Shown here: in pieces, positions 1 to 7,267 of the stretch
Layout: each line of letters starts with the position of its first letter
Position numbering within the stretch: the first letter of the stretch is position 1
NCBI RefSeq assembly: GCF_902168135.1
Contig: NZ_CABHOL010000015.1
Coordinates: 124,001-188,000, forward strand
Reading direction: 5' to 3'
Length of the DNA stretch: 64,000 bases
DNA from: an uncultured Fluviicola sp.
GTDB taxonomy: Bacteria > Bacteroidota > Bacteroidia > Flavobacteriales_D > Crocinitomicaceae
Translations under genes and position numbers: made by a program
Notes under the pieces: generated by a model
Seen by the model: the letters and a program-made list of their open reading frames with translations, nothing else
What the model was told of the DNA's origin: nothing
Database searches by the model: none

Positions 1-310
1 TATTCTGGATGACCTCATCTCCAATTCTGTAAAAGCGGGAGCTACAATAGTAAACATAATGATATCAAAAATCGATTCATCTTTAAGAATACTATTCTCA
101 GACAATGGTTGTGGATTAGCCTCTAAGTTTCAAGATAATGAAGAGCTTATCTTTGATTTAGGCGTTACAACGACTGATGGATCGGGTATTGGACTGAATC
201 ATGTTAGAAAAACACTAGCAAAGATGCAAGGGACTATAAATTATTCCGGAAATCACCCTCAATTAAAGGGTGCTTCTTTTGAAATATTAATTAGCAAATC
301 TTACACATAA
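1..310 (+). CDS. sensor histidine kinase, C-terminal ATPase domain (5' end outside window)
   Basis: The reading frame is open from base 2 to a TAA at 308-310, so this is the 3' end of a longer gene that starts before the window; the first in-window ATG at 59 is not its start. The visible part is an almost complete GHKL/HATPase_c domain: an N box around DDLISNSVKAGA, a G1 box DNGCG, and a G2 box GSGIGL followed by a helix. This binds ATP and would phosphorylate the kinase's own dimerisation histidine. Sensor and HisKA-like parts are not visible. The stop overlaps the next ATG (TAATG), so it is translationally coupled to the receiver-like gene. The function as a kinase is family knowledge; a role in defence is inferred from the neighbours. 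Confidence 0.85.
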   Translation, partial: ILDDLISNSVKAGATIVNIMISKIDSSLRILFSDNGCGLASKFQDNEELIFDLGVTTTDGSGIGLNHVRKTLAKMQGTINYSGNHPQLKGASFEILISKSYT

Positions 311-1017
311 TGAAAACCCTACTAATCATTGACAACGACGATCAGACTGAAGCTATAGATAAAATTAATAGCATTGCCCAAAGATTTAATCTTGGAATTA
401 ATTGTATTCAATTTAATGTCGGTTTACCTGATGGCAATGATGTGGTCAACGAACAGGGTCGAATAGACTTAAATTTAGTAATGGAAAAATTTGAGAGAGA
501 ATACTCTTCAAGAAGATTCCACATGATTGCGTTTGATTTTAAGCTTAATGAACCCGAGGAAGAAAAAAATTTTGTAGATGGTGTTTCGTTGATTAAAAGG
601 TTTAACTCTCTTCACCGATTAAAGAATTCTAAGAAAATTCTATATTCATCTGAATTAAATGAAATCGTTGAGACATACTTAAATGATTATCGGGATACAT
701 CAGATTTCGAATCGGCTTGGGGCAAGTTCAAGACTCTTATTAATCTTGAAATTGTTGATTTTTGTAAAAGAGAAGATTATGAAGAAAAGGTAGTTGAGCA
801 CATTAAGAAAGTTCATGATCAAGGAGATGATTTCTTAATTGAAGAACTTAAAGGAAACGGTGATCTTAAATTAAATGCTGCGGTTGACGTATACGAAGGA
901 TTAACACTAAATCAGATAGCAAAAAAAATAGAAGAAGATGATAACCTTTCTGAATCGTTCAAAAAGAAAATATTAGCGCTTACCATTGCACATCTCTCTC
1001 ATCTGGACAACGAATGA
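310..1017 (+). CDS. divergent receiver-domain (response-regulator-like) protein
   Basis: The N-terminal half reads as a CheY-like receiver. LLIIDNDDQ gives acidic pocket residues D8 and D10, IAFDF gives a candidate phospho-acceptor D76, DGVSLIKRF fits the helix after the acceptor loop, and ILYSSE fits the strand carrying the switch Ser/Thr. There is an insertion between strands 1 and 3, so it is a diverged receiver. Residues from about 150 to 235 are charged and helical with no DNA-binding domain that I recognise, so the output is probably protein-protein contact rather than transcription. The start overlaps the kinase stop (TAATG) and its stop overlaps the next start (ATGA). It likely relays phosphate or state from the kinase to the protease-like third protein; that step is inference. 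Confidence 0.7.
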   Translation: MKTLLIIDNDDQTEAIDKINSIAQRFNLGINCIQFNVGLPDGNDVVNEQGRIDLNLVMEKFEREYSSRRFHMIAFDFKLNEPEEEKNFVDGVSLIKRFNSLHRLKNSKKILYSSELNEIVETYLNDYRDTSDFESAWGKFKTLINLEIVDFCKREDYEEKVVEHIKKVHDQGDDFLIEELKGNGDLKLNAAVDVYEGLTLNQIAKKIEEDDNLSESFKKKILALTIAHLSHLDNE

Positions 1018-1679
1018 AATTATATATTATTTTTCCTAAGGATTCAACCACCGATTTTCTGGAAGAGATTGTAAATTATCTGGAAGATAATCTAATAACC
1101 TCCTCAATAAAGGTTTTTAGATTAAAATCCGAGGCAGATCATAGACTTATTTTGGATAATGGTCAAGCGTTGTTTTCTGAAGATTCAACTGTATTATTTA
1201 TGGGTCATGGTATGAGCTCGGCAATAAGTGGCGCATTAACTATTGATTATAATCATGGCGTTTTAATTCAAGAAACTGAACTAAGTTTATTCCAAAAGCG
1301 TAGACTCATATTATTAAGCTGTAGATCTAACGAATTCATCTTGAAATATTCTTGGGGAGCAAAGCTAAAAGGAAGTATTGGTTTTCCAAATCTTGTTACA
1401 GATGATTATGATAGATACGGTACAGAAGATCGTTGGATAAATGAAGTCACTGAACGAGATATTGAAAATTACAGAAACGACATCGTTGATGTATTAAAGT
1501 ATTCATTAGAAGACTACCTAGAGCAGAAACTTTCTTTTTTTCAGCTCTATAAAAGGATCAAACTTAGAGCTCAGAGAAAACTTATTTCATATTGTAAAAC
1601 ACTACCAAATTCAAATAGAACAGCATATTGGCATATGTTAAATGATTTAAGTCATGGAGTTGTCATTACTGGTAATTGA
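1014..1679 (+). CDS. putative caspase/CHAT-like cysteine peptidase, candidate effector
   Basis: No family name is certain. The order of elements matches the caspase-like (clan CD, CHAT) fold: a hydrophobic strand ending in His-Gly (VLFMGHG, H65), then a hydrophobic strand ending in Cys (LILLSCRS, C103), then GAKLKGSIGFP, which resembles the GA..VIG segment after the catalytic Cys in CHAT domains. H65 and C103 would be the catalytic dyad. The C-terminal 90 residues are helical and basic. At 221 residues it is a lone domain without TPRs. The start overlaps the previous stop (ATGA), and its 3' end overlaps the convergent glycosylase gene by 28 bp. Its place behind a kinase and receiver suggests a regulated protease effector. 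The alternative is a catalytically inactive caspase-fold scaffold. Confidence 0.6.
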   Translation: MKLYIIFPKDSTTDFLEEIVNYLEDNLITSSIKVFRLKSEADHRLILDNGQALFSEDSTVLFMGHGMSSAISGALTIDYNHGVLIQETELSLFQKRRLILLSCRSNEFILKYSWGAKLKGSIGFPNLVTDDYDRYGTEDRWINEVTERDIENYRNDIVDVLKYSLEDYLEQKLSFFQLYKRIKLRAQRKLISYCKTLPNSNRTAYWHMLNDLSHGVVITGN

Positions 1680-2326
1680 CTAAAAAATAAGCATTGTTTT
1701 TTTAGTAAGCAGATCTCGCACAACGGTTTCCTAGCCTTACAAATCAAAGCTGCAAAATCCAATATTCCCCAATTAATTTCTTTCGAAAATTCAGTATCAG
1801 CAATTTTATACGCCAAATCTTGTAGATAGGGATCATAACGTATATCAGCCATTTTTCGTTCACCAAAATAACGTTCTAACACGCGCGCCATATTTACATC
1901 CAAAAGCGGGCTTCGCTTTTCAAAGATCAATAACTCGATAGCATTCGCAATGTATTGTCCCAAGAAAGGTATTTCATCTAATGAAGACCGATCTTTTGGG
2001 AGAATTCCATTCCGTTTGACCATTTCAACCGCTAATGCATACAATCTTTTGGATCGTTGCTGGTACAATCCAATAGGTTTTAAATAATCTCCAATTCGTT
2101 CAGGACCCGCATCAACAAGTGAATGCCAACTTGGGAACTTTAACAAAAAACCATCATAATATTTTGAAATGGTTTCTGCTTTGGTTCGTTGCAAAAGAAC
2201 CTCTGCTATAATCAATTTGTATTTGGAGAGTCCTGGCTTTCTCCAAGGAAAAATTCGTCCATTAACTAGGTACCAACCTAAAAGCTGTTCTTGAAAATAT
2301 GCAATATTCGATTCTTCCTGTCGCAT
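1652..2326 (-). CDS. MIG/MutY-type HhH-GPD mismatch DNA glycosylase with 4Fe-4S cluster
   Basis: This is a base-excision glycosylase of the endonuclease III superfamily. An E42-containing helix (AEVLLQRT), a helix-hairpin-helix PFLGQYIANAI and the catalytic Asp LLDVN (D143) are visible. A C-terminal cluster motif C196-x6-C203-x2-C206-x5-C212 closes it. The lyase Lys of endonuclease III is Tyr here (Y125), 18 residues before the Asp. This matches the Tyr/Asp pair of the T:G mismatch glycosylase MIG, which is also about 220 residues long, and the NUDIX-like domain of full MutY is absent. MIG-type enzymes usually accompany m5C DNA methyltransferases and repair deaminated methylcytosine, so a methyltransferase gene may lie nearby, outside the window. 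The alternative is a short MutY-like adenine glycosylase. Confidence 0.8.
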   Translation of the reverse strand: MRQEESNIAYFQEQLLGWYLVNGRIFPWRKPGLSKYKLIIAEVLLQRTKAETISKYYDGFLLKFPSWHSLVDAGPERIGDYLKPIGLYQQRSKRLYALAVEMVKRNGILPKDRSSLDEIPFLGQYIANAIELLIFEKRSPLLDVNMARVLERYFGERKMADIRYDPYLQDLAYKIADTEFSKEINWGILDFAALICKARKPLCEICLLKKQCLFFSQLPVMTTP

Positions 2327-2391
2327 AAATACAAGTTATGCATTGATTATTTTGAATCTATTGGTTTTAACAAGTTTTAGATGTCTCAAGT

Positions 2392-2652
2392 TTAACCATA
2401 CTCCCAAACAAAATCCCCCACCGTCTCCTCTTCCTTCTCATACTTCATTACCATCAGTGAAGTGATTCGGTTTACCCAGCCTGTGATCTCCGATTCAAAT
2501 TCCAGTTCTTGCAAAAAATTCAGCTTAGGATCGGCCGGATCGAAATCGTTGAAATAAAAGAGCATGTCTGTTTTAAAACTGTCTGCATAGGAAGAACCGA
2601 TGTCCTCCAGGCAGTTTTTCAATGCGCGGATTTTTTCATCACATGTGAGCAT
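2392..2652 (-). CDS. hypothetical protein, possibly the 3' part of a frameshifted gene
   Basis: This 86-residue acidic helical protein is not recognised. Its frame stays open upstream of the ATG for about 27 further codons, back to a TGA near 2736, and that extension (ENLARKYLTDCQQ) looks protein-like. Just beyond lies a 35-residue ORF in another frame starting at 2825. It may therefore be the end of one gene of about 144 codons broken by a single-base shift near 2720. It lies between the glycosylase and mfd. As drawn, the ATG at 2652 is the first in-frame start after the disruption. Confidence 0.5.
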   Translation of the reverse strand: MLTCDEKIRALKNCLEDIGSSYADSFKTDMLFYFNDFDPADPKLNFLQELEFESEITGWVNRITSLMVMKYEKEEETVGDFVWEYG

Positions 2653-2717
2653 AAGTGTCTGTTTCTGACAAATATGCTGTTGGCAATCCGTAAGGTATTT
2701 ACGTGCTAAATTCTCTT

Positions 2718-2825
2718 TTATTTCACCACAAAGAACTCATGAGCCGCCAAACTACGTATTTCAAGCAGCACTTCCTTCGAAAAGTGTAATTCCGGGATAT
2801 CGTTGGTGCATTTTTTACAGAACAT
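2718..2825 (-). CDS. 35-residue ORF with N-terminal Cys pair, probable 5' fragment of the frameshifted gene
   Basis: Read on the minus strand, an ATG at 2825 opens a short frame beginning MFCKKCTND, with C3-x2-C6 as in small zinc-ribbon starts, and continuing with a helical stretch to a TAA at 2718. The sequence then makes sense in the -1 frame, which runs into the 86-residue ORF at 2392-2652. I read the two as pieces of one gene, whether by mutation, programmed shift or sequencing error. No function is assigned. Confidence 0.4.
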   Translation of the reverse strand: MFCKKCTNDIPELHFSKEVLLEIRSLAAHEFFVVK

Positions 2826-2868
2826 TGTTTCGTTTTCAGTTAATAATTACACTCACCACCCTCCTTTA

Positions 2869-2886
2869 TCCTCCCTCGAGGGAGGA
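2869..2886. repeat. 18 bp perfect palindrome downstream of mfd
   Basis: A loopless palindrome centred on CTCGAG lies 39 bp past the mfd stop, with further CCCTCC runs on either side. It could help end mfd transcription or be a member of an interspersed palindromic repeat family. There is no clear T-tract on the minus strand. The rest of 2826-2924 shows no gene. Confidence 0.5.
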
Positions 2887-2924
2887 AATTTCTAACCCTC
2901 CTTTTTCCATTAAGGAACTCGTGA

Positions 2925-5900
2925 TTATTCCACAATTTCCCCCAGCCGCTCAAATGCCTGGTCCATATTCATCACGTTGCTGTAAATCAGGCGCAGTTTG
3001 TCGTTTTTCTCACTCATCTTGCAGTCCTTCGGGTTGCTTTGAACGTACTTCAGGACTTGCGTGAAAATCGGCGACTCGTAGTATTTGCTCTGCGGATTGG
3101 ACACAAAATAACCGATCATGGAGCCTTGTTTGATTACGAGTTTCTCGAAGCCGATTTCCTGAGCCAGCCAGCGCAGTTCGAAGGAACGAAGTAACTCTTT
3201 CACTACTCTTGGCAGCGGACCGAAGCGGTCGATCAATTGCTGCTTGTAATTTTCAATCTCTTCTTTGGTTTCGAGGTTGTCGAGGTCCTGGTAAATGCTC
3301 AGACGCTCGGATACGTTGTTGATGTAATCTTCGGTAATGCGCAGCTCGAAATCGGTCTCCAGGACGCAGTCTTTCACGAAGTGCGCGCCCATTGTTTCGG
3401 TGTTGCGGTCGTCGTAGAGGTCTTTGAATTCTTCCTCTTTCAGTTCGTCCATGGCTTCGTTGAGGATCTTTTGGTACATCTCGAAACCGATCTCGGAAAT
3501 GAATCCGCTCTGCTCACCACCCAACAGGTTTCCGGCTCCGCGGATATCCAGATCTTTCATCGCAATGTTGAAACCGGAACCCAAATCGGAGAACTGGACC
3601 AAAGCTTCCAGGCGTTTGCGCGCTTCGGAAGTCAACAAACTGATCGGTTGTGAAATAAGGTAACAGAATCCTTTTTTGTTGGATCGGCCCACGCGTCCGC
3701 GCAGCTGGTGCAGATCACTCAACCCGAAGTTGTGTGCGTCGTTAATGATGATCGTGTTCGCGTTCGAGATATCAATCCCCGATTCAATGATCGTTGTGGC
3801 CAGCAAAACGTCGTATTCGCCCTGGATGAAATCCATCATGATCTTTTCGAGCTGTTTCCCCTCCATTTGTCCGTGACCGATTGCCACCCGGACTCCCGGA
3901 CACAAGCGCGAGATCATTCCGGCCATTTCCTTGATATTCGCCAGGCGGTTGTGCACAAAATAAACCTGTCCGCCGCGGCTTACTTCATAGGAAATAGCAT
4001 CCCGGATCGATTCTTCGTTAAACGTAATGACTTCCGTTAGAACCGGCTGACGGTTTGGCGGCGGTGTATTGATGATACTCAAATCGCGGGCACCCATGAG
4101 TGAGAATTGCAGCGTTCTCGGGATCGGCGTTGCTGTGAGTGTCAGTGTATCGACCGTTGTTTTCAGGGTTTTCAATTTGTCTTTTACAGCTACTCCGAAC
4201 TTTTGCTCTTCATCGATAATGATCAATCCAAGATCCTTAAATTTCACCTTATCGCTGACAATTTTATGTGTTCCCACCAAAATATCGATCTCACCGCTTG
4301 CCACTTTTTTCAGGGTAGCCGTGATTTCCTTCGCAGATTTGAAGCGGTTGATGTAATCCACATTTGCCGGAAAATTCTTCAGGCGTTCCGCAAAAGAGCG
4401 CGCATGCTGATGACTCAGGATCGTGGTGGGAACCAGAATAGCTACCTGCTTGCTGTCGGCCACTGCTTTGAATGCCGCACGAATAGCTACTTCTGTTTTT
4501 CCGAAACCAACATCCCCGCAAACCAACCGGTCCATCGGCATGGGTTTTTCCATGTCCTCTTTTACGGCCTGCGTTGCTTTCAACTGATCCGGAGTGTCTT
4601 CATACATAAACGAAGCTTCCAGCTCATTTTGCAGGTAAGTATCGGGAGAAAACGCAAATCCGGGTTGACTTTTGCGCTTTGCGTACAATTGGATTAAGTC
4701 GAAAGCCAATTCCTTGATACGCTTCTTAGTCTTTTGTTTCAGCGTTGCCCAGGCCTGCGTTCCCAGTTTATTCATTTTCGGAGCAGCTCCGTCTTTTCCG
4801 GTAAATTTCGAAATGCGGTGCAAGGAGTGAATACTCACATAGAGCACATCGCCGTCTTTGTAAACCAAACGAATGGCTTCCTGCGGTTTTCCGTTCACAT
4901 CAATGGTTTGCAGCCCGGAAAACTGTCCCACTCCGTGATCGATGTGCGTCACATAATCGCCTTTCTGCAGGTTATAGATTTCCTTTAAAGTCAGCGCCTG
5001 CTTTGCCTGGCGGAAACCTTCCTTCAGTTTGAAACGGTGGTAACGCTCAAAGATCTGGTGGTCGGTATAACAAACCAGCTTCAGCGAAGGCAGAATAAAT
5101 CCTTCGTGCAAAGCAATATTCATAGGCTCAAATTCCACTTCTGCGCCAATATCTTCGAAAATCTGGTACAAGCGTTCGATCTGTTTCGGCTGATTGGAAA
5201 AGATCAGGTTTTCTGCTCCTGCTTTTTTACGGGCAATCAGGTCATCTTTCAACAGGTCAAAATCCTTGTTGAATGTGGGTTGATGAAGCGTTTCGAATTG
5301 AATGACTTCCGAAGCTTTGAATGCATATTCCGGTCCGATCTCCACAATAGCATGCACCGGAAGGCGCTCTTTCCAGTCGGAAGGATGCATGTACAATTCG
5401 CTCGGTAAACTGTGTTTGATCGTGTCTTTCGGAAGTGAGTCGTAAACGGTTACGGCCTTTTCGTAATCCTTTTCCAGAGCCGCTTTTACCAGGTCGTTGG
5501 ATGCCAGCCAAATGGTCGTTTGTTTCCCGATGAACTCCAGGAAAGTCCCGGTTCCGTTCAGAACCAACTGGCGCTGCACATTCGGAACCACCGAAAAATG
5601 TGTGTGTGTTCCGACCGACAACTGGGAAACCGGGTCAAAAGTCCGGATCGAATCCACCTCATCTCCGAAGAATTCAACCCGGAAAGGCTGGTCATTCGAA
5701 AAAGAGAAAATATCGACAATTCCTCCGCGGATGGAGAACTGTCCGGGCTCATACACAAAATCCACACGTTCAAATCCGTATTCCAGGAGAAATTCATTGA
5801 AGAAATCAATGGAATAGCTTTTCCCGCGTTCCACACGCATGGTGTTTTCGGAAAGTTTCTTCTGAGTCGGTACGCGTTCGAACAAAGCCTGCGGATAAGT

Positions 5901-6266
5901 AACTACCCACGTGTTCTTCCCGGTATTGATCTTTTCCAGTACTTCGGCACGCGCCACCACGTTGGCATTGTCTGTTTCCTCCAATTGATAAGGCGTGCGG
6001 TAAGAAGCCGGGTAAAAGTAAATGTGCTTATTGTCCGGGTACAATTGTTCCAGGTCGTTGAGAAAGTAAGCCGCCGTTTCTTTGTCTTCCAGGATGAATA
6101 AATGATTTCCCGGAACCTGCTCGCAAACAGAAGCTGCCGCAATGGATTTGGAAGAACCGATCAGTCCTTTCCAGTGAATACGAATTTCTGCCTGCTGCAA
6201 TAAATCAGCTGTTTGATCGAGTCCTTTGAGTTTTTTGAATCGTTGTAAAAATTGTGCCTGGTCCAT
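2925..6266 (-). CDS. mfd: transcription-repair coupling factor Mfd
   Basis: Mfd is an ATP-driven translocase that removes stalled RNA polymerase from damaged DNA and recruits UvrA. Visible parts in order are a UvrB-like N-terminal region (to about residue 340), an RNAP-interaction CarD-like domain beginning GDYVTHIDHGVGQF (about 435), helicase Walker A GDVGFGKTE (about 585), a DEEQ box (about 684), helicase motifs including QLRGRVGRS, and a C-terminal TRCF domain. The 1113-residue length is normal for the phylum. I chose the ATG at 6266; the frame extends nine codons to a GTG at 6293, but the protein then begins less typically. A 30 bp perfect palindrome lies upstream. Confidence 0.96.
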   Translation of the reverse strand: MDQAQFLQRFKKLKGLDQTADLLQQAEIRIHWKGLIGSSKSIAAASVCEQVPGNHLFILEDKETAAYFLNDLEQLYPDNKHIYFYPASYRTPYQLEETDNANVVARAEVLEKINTGKNTWVVTYPQALFERVPTQKKLSENTMRVERGKSYSIDFFNEFLLEYGFERVDFVYEPGQFSIRGGIVDIFSFSNDQPFRVEFFGDEVDSIRTFDPVSQLSVGTHTHFSVVPNVQRQLVLNGTGTFLEFIGKQTTIWLASNDLVKAALEKDYEKAVTVYDSLPKDTIKHSLPSELYMHPSDWKERLPVHAIVEIGPEYAFKASEVIQFETLHQPTFNKDFDLLKDDLIARKKAGAENLIFSNQPKQIERLYQIFEDIGAEVEFEPMNIALHEGFILPSLKLVCYTDHQIFERYHRFKLKEGFRQAKQALTLKEIYNLQKGDYVTHIDHGVGQFSGLQTIDVNGKPQEAIRLVYKDGDVLYVSIHSLHRISKFTGKDGAAPKMNKLGTQAWATLKQKTKKRIKELAFDLIQLYAKRKSQPGFAFSPDTYLQNELEASFMYEDTPDQLKATQAVKEDMEKPMPMDRLVCGDVGFGKTEVAIRAAFKAVADSKQVAILVPTTILSHQHARSFAERLKNFPANVDYINRFKSAKEITATLKKVASGEIDILVGTHKIVSDKVKFKDLGLIIIDEEQKFGVAVKDKLKTLKTTVDTLTLTATPIPRTLQFSLMGARDLSIINTPPPNRQPVLTEVITFNEESIRDAISYEVSRGGQVYFVHNRLANIKEMAGMISRLCPGVRVAIGHGQMEGKQLEKIMMDFIQGEYDVLLATTIIESGIDISNANTIIINDAHNFGLSDLHQLRGRVGRSNKKGFCYLISQPISLLTSEARKRLEALVQFSDLGSGFNIAMKDLDIRGAGNLLGGEQSGFISEIGFEMYQKILNEAMDELKEEEFKDLYDDRNTETMGAHFVKDCVLETDFELRITEDYINNVSERLSIYQDLDNLETKEEIENYKQQLIDRFGPLPRVVKELLRSFELRWLAQEIGFEKLVIKQGSMIGYFVSNPQSKYYESPIFTQVLKYVQSNPKDCKMSEKNDKLRLIYSNVMNMDQAFERLGEIVE

Positions 6267-6358
6267 ATTTTGAATAAACAGTTTAGGGGACACAGCGCAC
6301 TGTACCCCCTTATAAAAGTTGGTACAAAGTTCGTGAATTTTTCCTGGAATTGGTCCGT

Positions 6359-6388
6359 GGTAGTGGCGGAAAATTTTCCGCCACTACC
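6359..6388. repeat. 30 bp perfect loopless palindrome between divergent genes
   Basis: The two 15-base arms are exact reverse complements with no spacer, centred on AAAATTTT and flanked by CCGCCACTACC-type arms. It sits between divergent mfd and the DUF4382 lipoprotein gene, upstream of both. It could be a protein-binding site or a mobile palindromic repeat. The remaining intergenic sequence at 6267-6529 shows no other gene. Confidence 0.7.
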
Positions 6389-6529
6389 TATGTTTTACTT
6401 TTTTGAAACCATTTTTTTCAAAATGAAAAAAGTTTGAAGACCTTTTTTATTCAAATCCCTTTAAAACCGGGCTTTCTGTTTTTTGGCACAGCATTTACTA
6501 AGTGTTGGCACGAACGAAAATTAAGAATT

Positions 6530-7054
6530 ATGAAAACGACATATTTTGTGGTGTTGGCATTAGTGGGAATGTTGGGGATTTCAACTGGGTGCAAGAAGAA
6601 AGAAGGAACAAGTCAAATGACTGTGAAGATGGTGGACGCGCCCGGTGATTTCCAGCAGGTAAATGTAGAAGTGTTGCAGGTTCAGGTTCATCACGATGGG
6701 CAGGGCTGGATCAATCTTCCTACTGTAGCAGGAGTTTACGATCTGTTGACCTTACAGAATGATGTTTCTGCAACCCTTGTAAATGCGGGAACACTTCCTT
6801 CGGGAGATTTGCAGCAATTGCGCCTGGTACTGGGAGATGAAAACAATGTGATGGTAGATAGTTTATATTATCCTTTAGCAACACCTTCAGCACAGCAATC
6901 CGGATTAAAAATTAATTTGAACTCCAATTTCGCACCGAATACGCAGTATGAACTGGTACTCGATTTCGATGCAGAGAAAAGTATTGTGATCCAGGGAAAT
7001 GGGTCTTATTCCTTAAAACCGGTTATCCGCGTTTTATCGATCAATCCTCTTTAG
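6530..7054 (+). CDS. DUF4382-type lipoprotein
   Basis: This is a predicted envelope lipoprotein of 174 residues. I chose the ATG at 6530 because it opens with MKTTYFVVLALVG and a lipobox ISTGC directly followed by KKK. The frame is open 32 codons further upstream, but that stretch does not look like a signal sequence. The mature part begins MTVKMVDAPGDFQQVNVEVLQVQVH, the characteristic start of DUF4382 domains (beta-rich, role unknown). A terminator follows at 7089. No operon partner is seen. Confidence 0.75.
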   Translation: MKTTYFVVLALVGMLGISTGCKKKEGTSQMTVKMVDAPGDFQQVNVEVLQVQVHHDGQGWINLPTVAGVYDLLTLQNDVSATLVNAGTLPSGDLQQLRLVLGDENNVMVDSLYYPLATPSAQQSGLKINLNSNFAPNTQYELVLDFDAEKSIVIQGNGSYSLKPVIRVLSINPL

Positions 7055-7088
7055 GTGTGGTGTAATAAGTAGTAGTAGTATGTCCACA

Positions 7089-7124
7089 AAAAGCCATTCG
7101 TCTCCGCGAGTGGCTTTTCTTTTT
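7089..7124 (+). terminator. rho-independent terminator after the DUF4382 gene
   Basis: Arms AAAAGCCATTCG (7089-7100) and CGAGTGGCTTTT (7107-7118) pair with one G-T, followed by a T-rich run. It lies 35 bp past the stop. The rest of 7125-7267 shows no gene. Confidence 0.85.
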
Positions 7125-7267
7125 AGGGCAGGTCAGACATTTGCTTTAATCAACCTCTTATCTCTTCAAATAATCCAATTGCTCCGATCCGTCAATAAAA
7201 CGATCATTTAACCAACTATAATTGCGACCCGGGCGTTCAGTGTTATTATTCACTTAATAACTCAATT

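Noticed and set aside
3237-3653. ORFs on the plus strand inside mfd
   Set aside because: They lie on the opposite strand of a fully supported Mfd gene, with unlikely composition and no family pattern.
5908-5913. CACGTG in mfd as a parS site
   Set aside because: The flanks do not match the GTTT/AAAC parts; only the six-base core is shared. The same is true of CACGTG at 13353-13358.
6267-6293. Upstream GTG start for Mfd
   Set aside because: The extra nine codons are not typical of Mfd, and the ATG at 6266 opens with a normal sequence.
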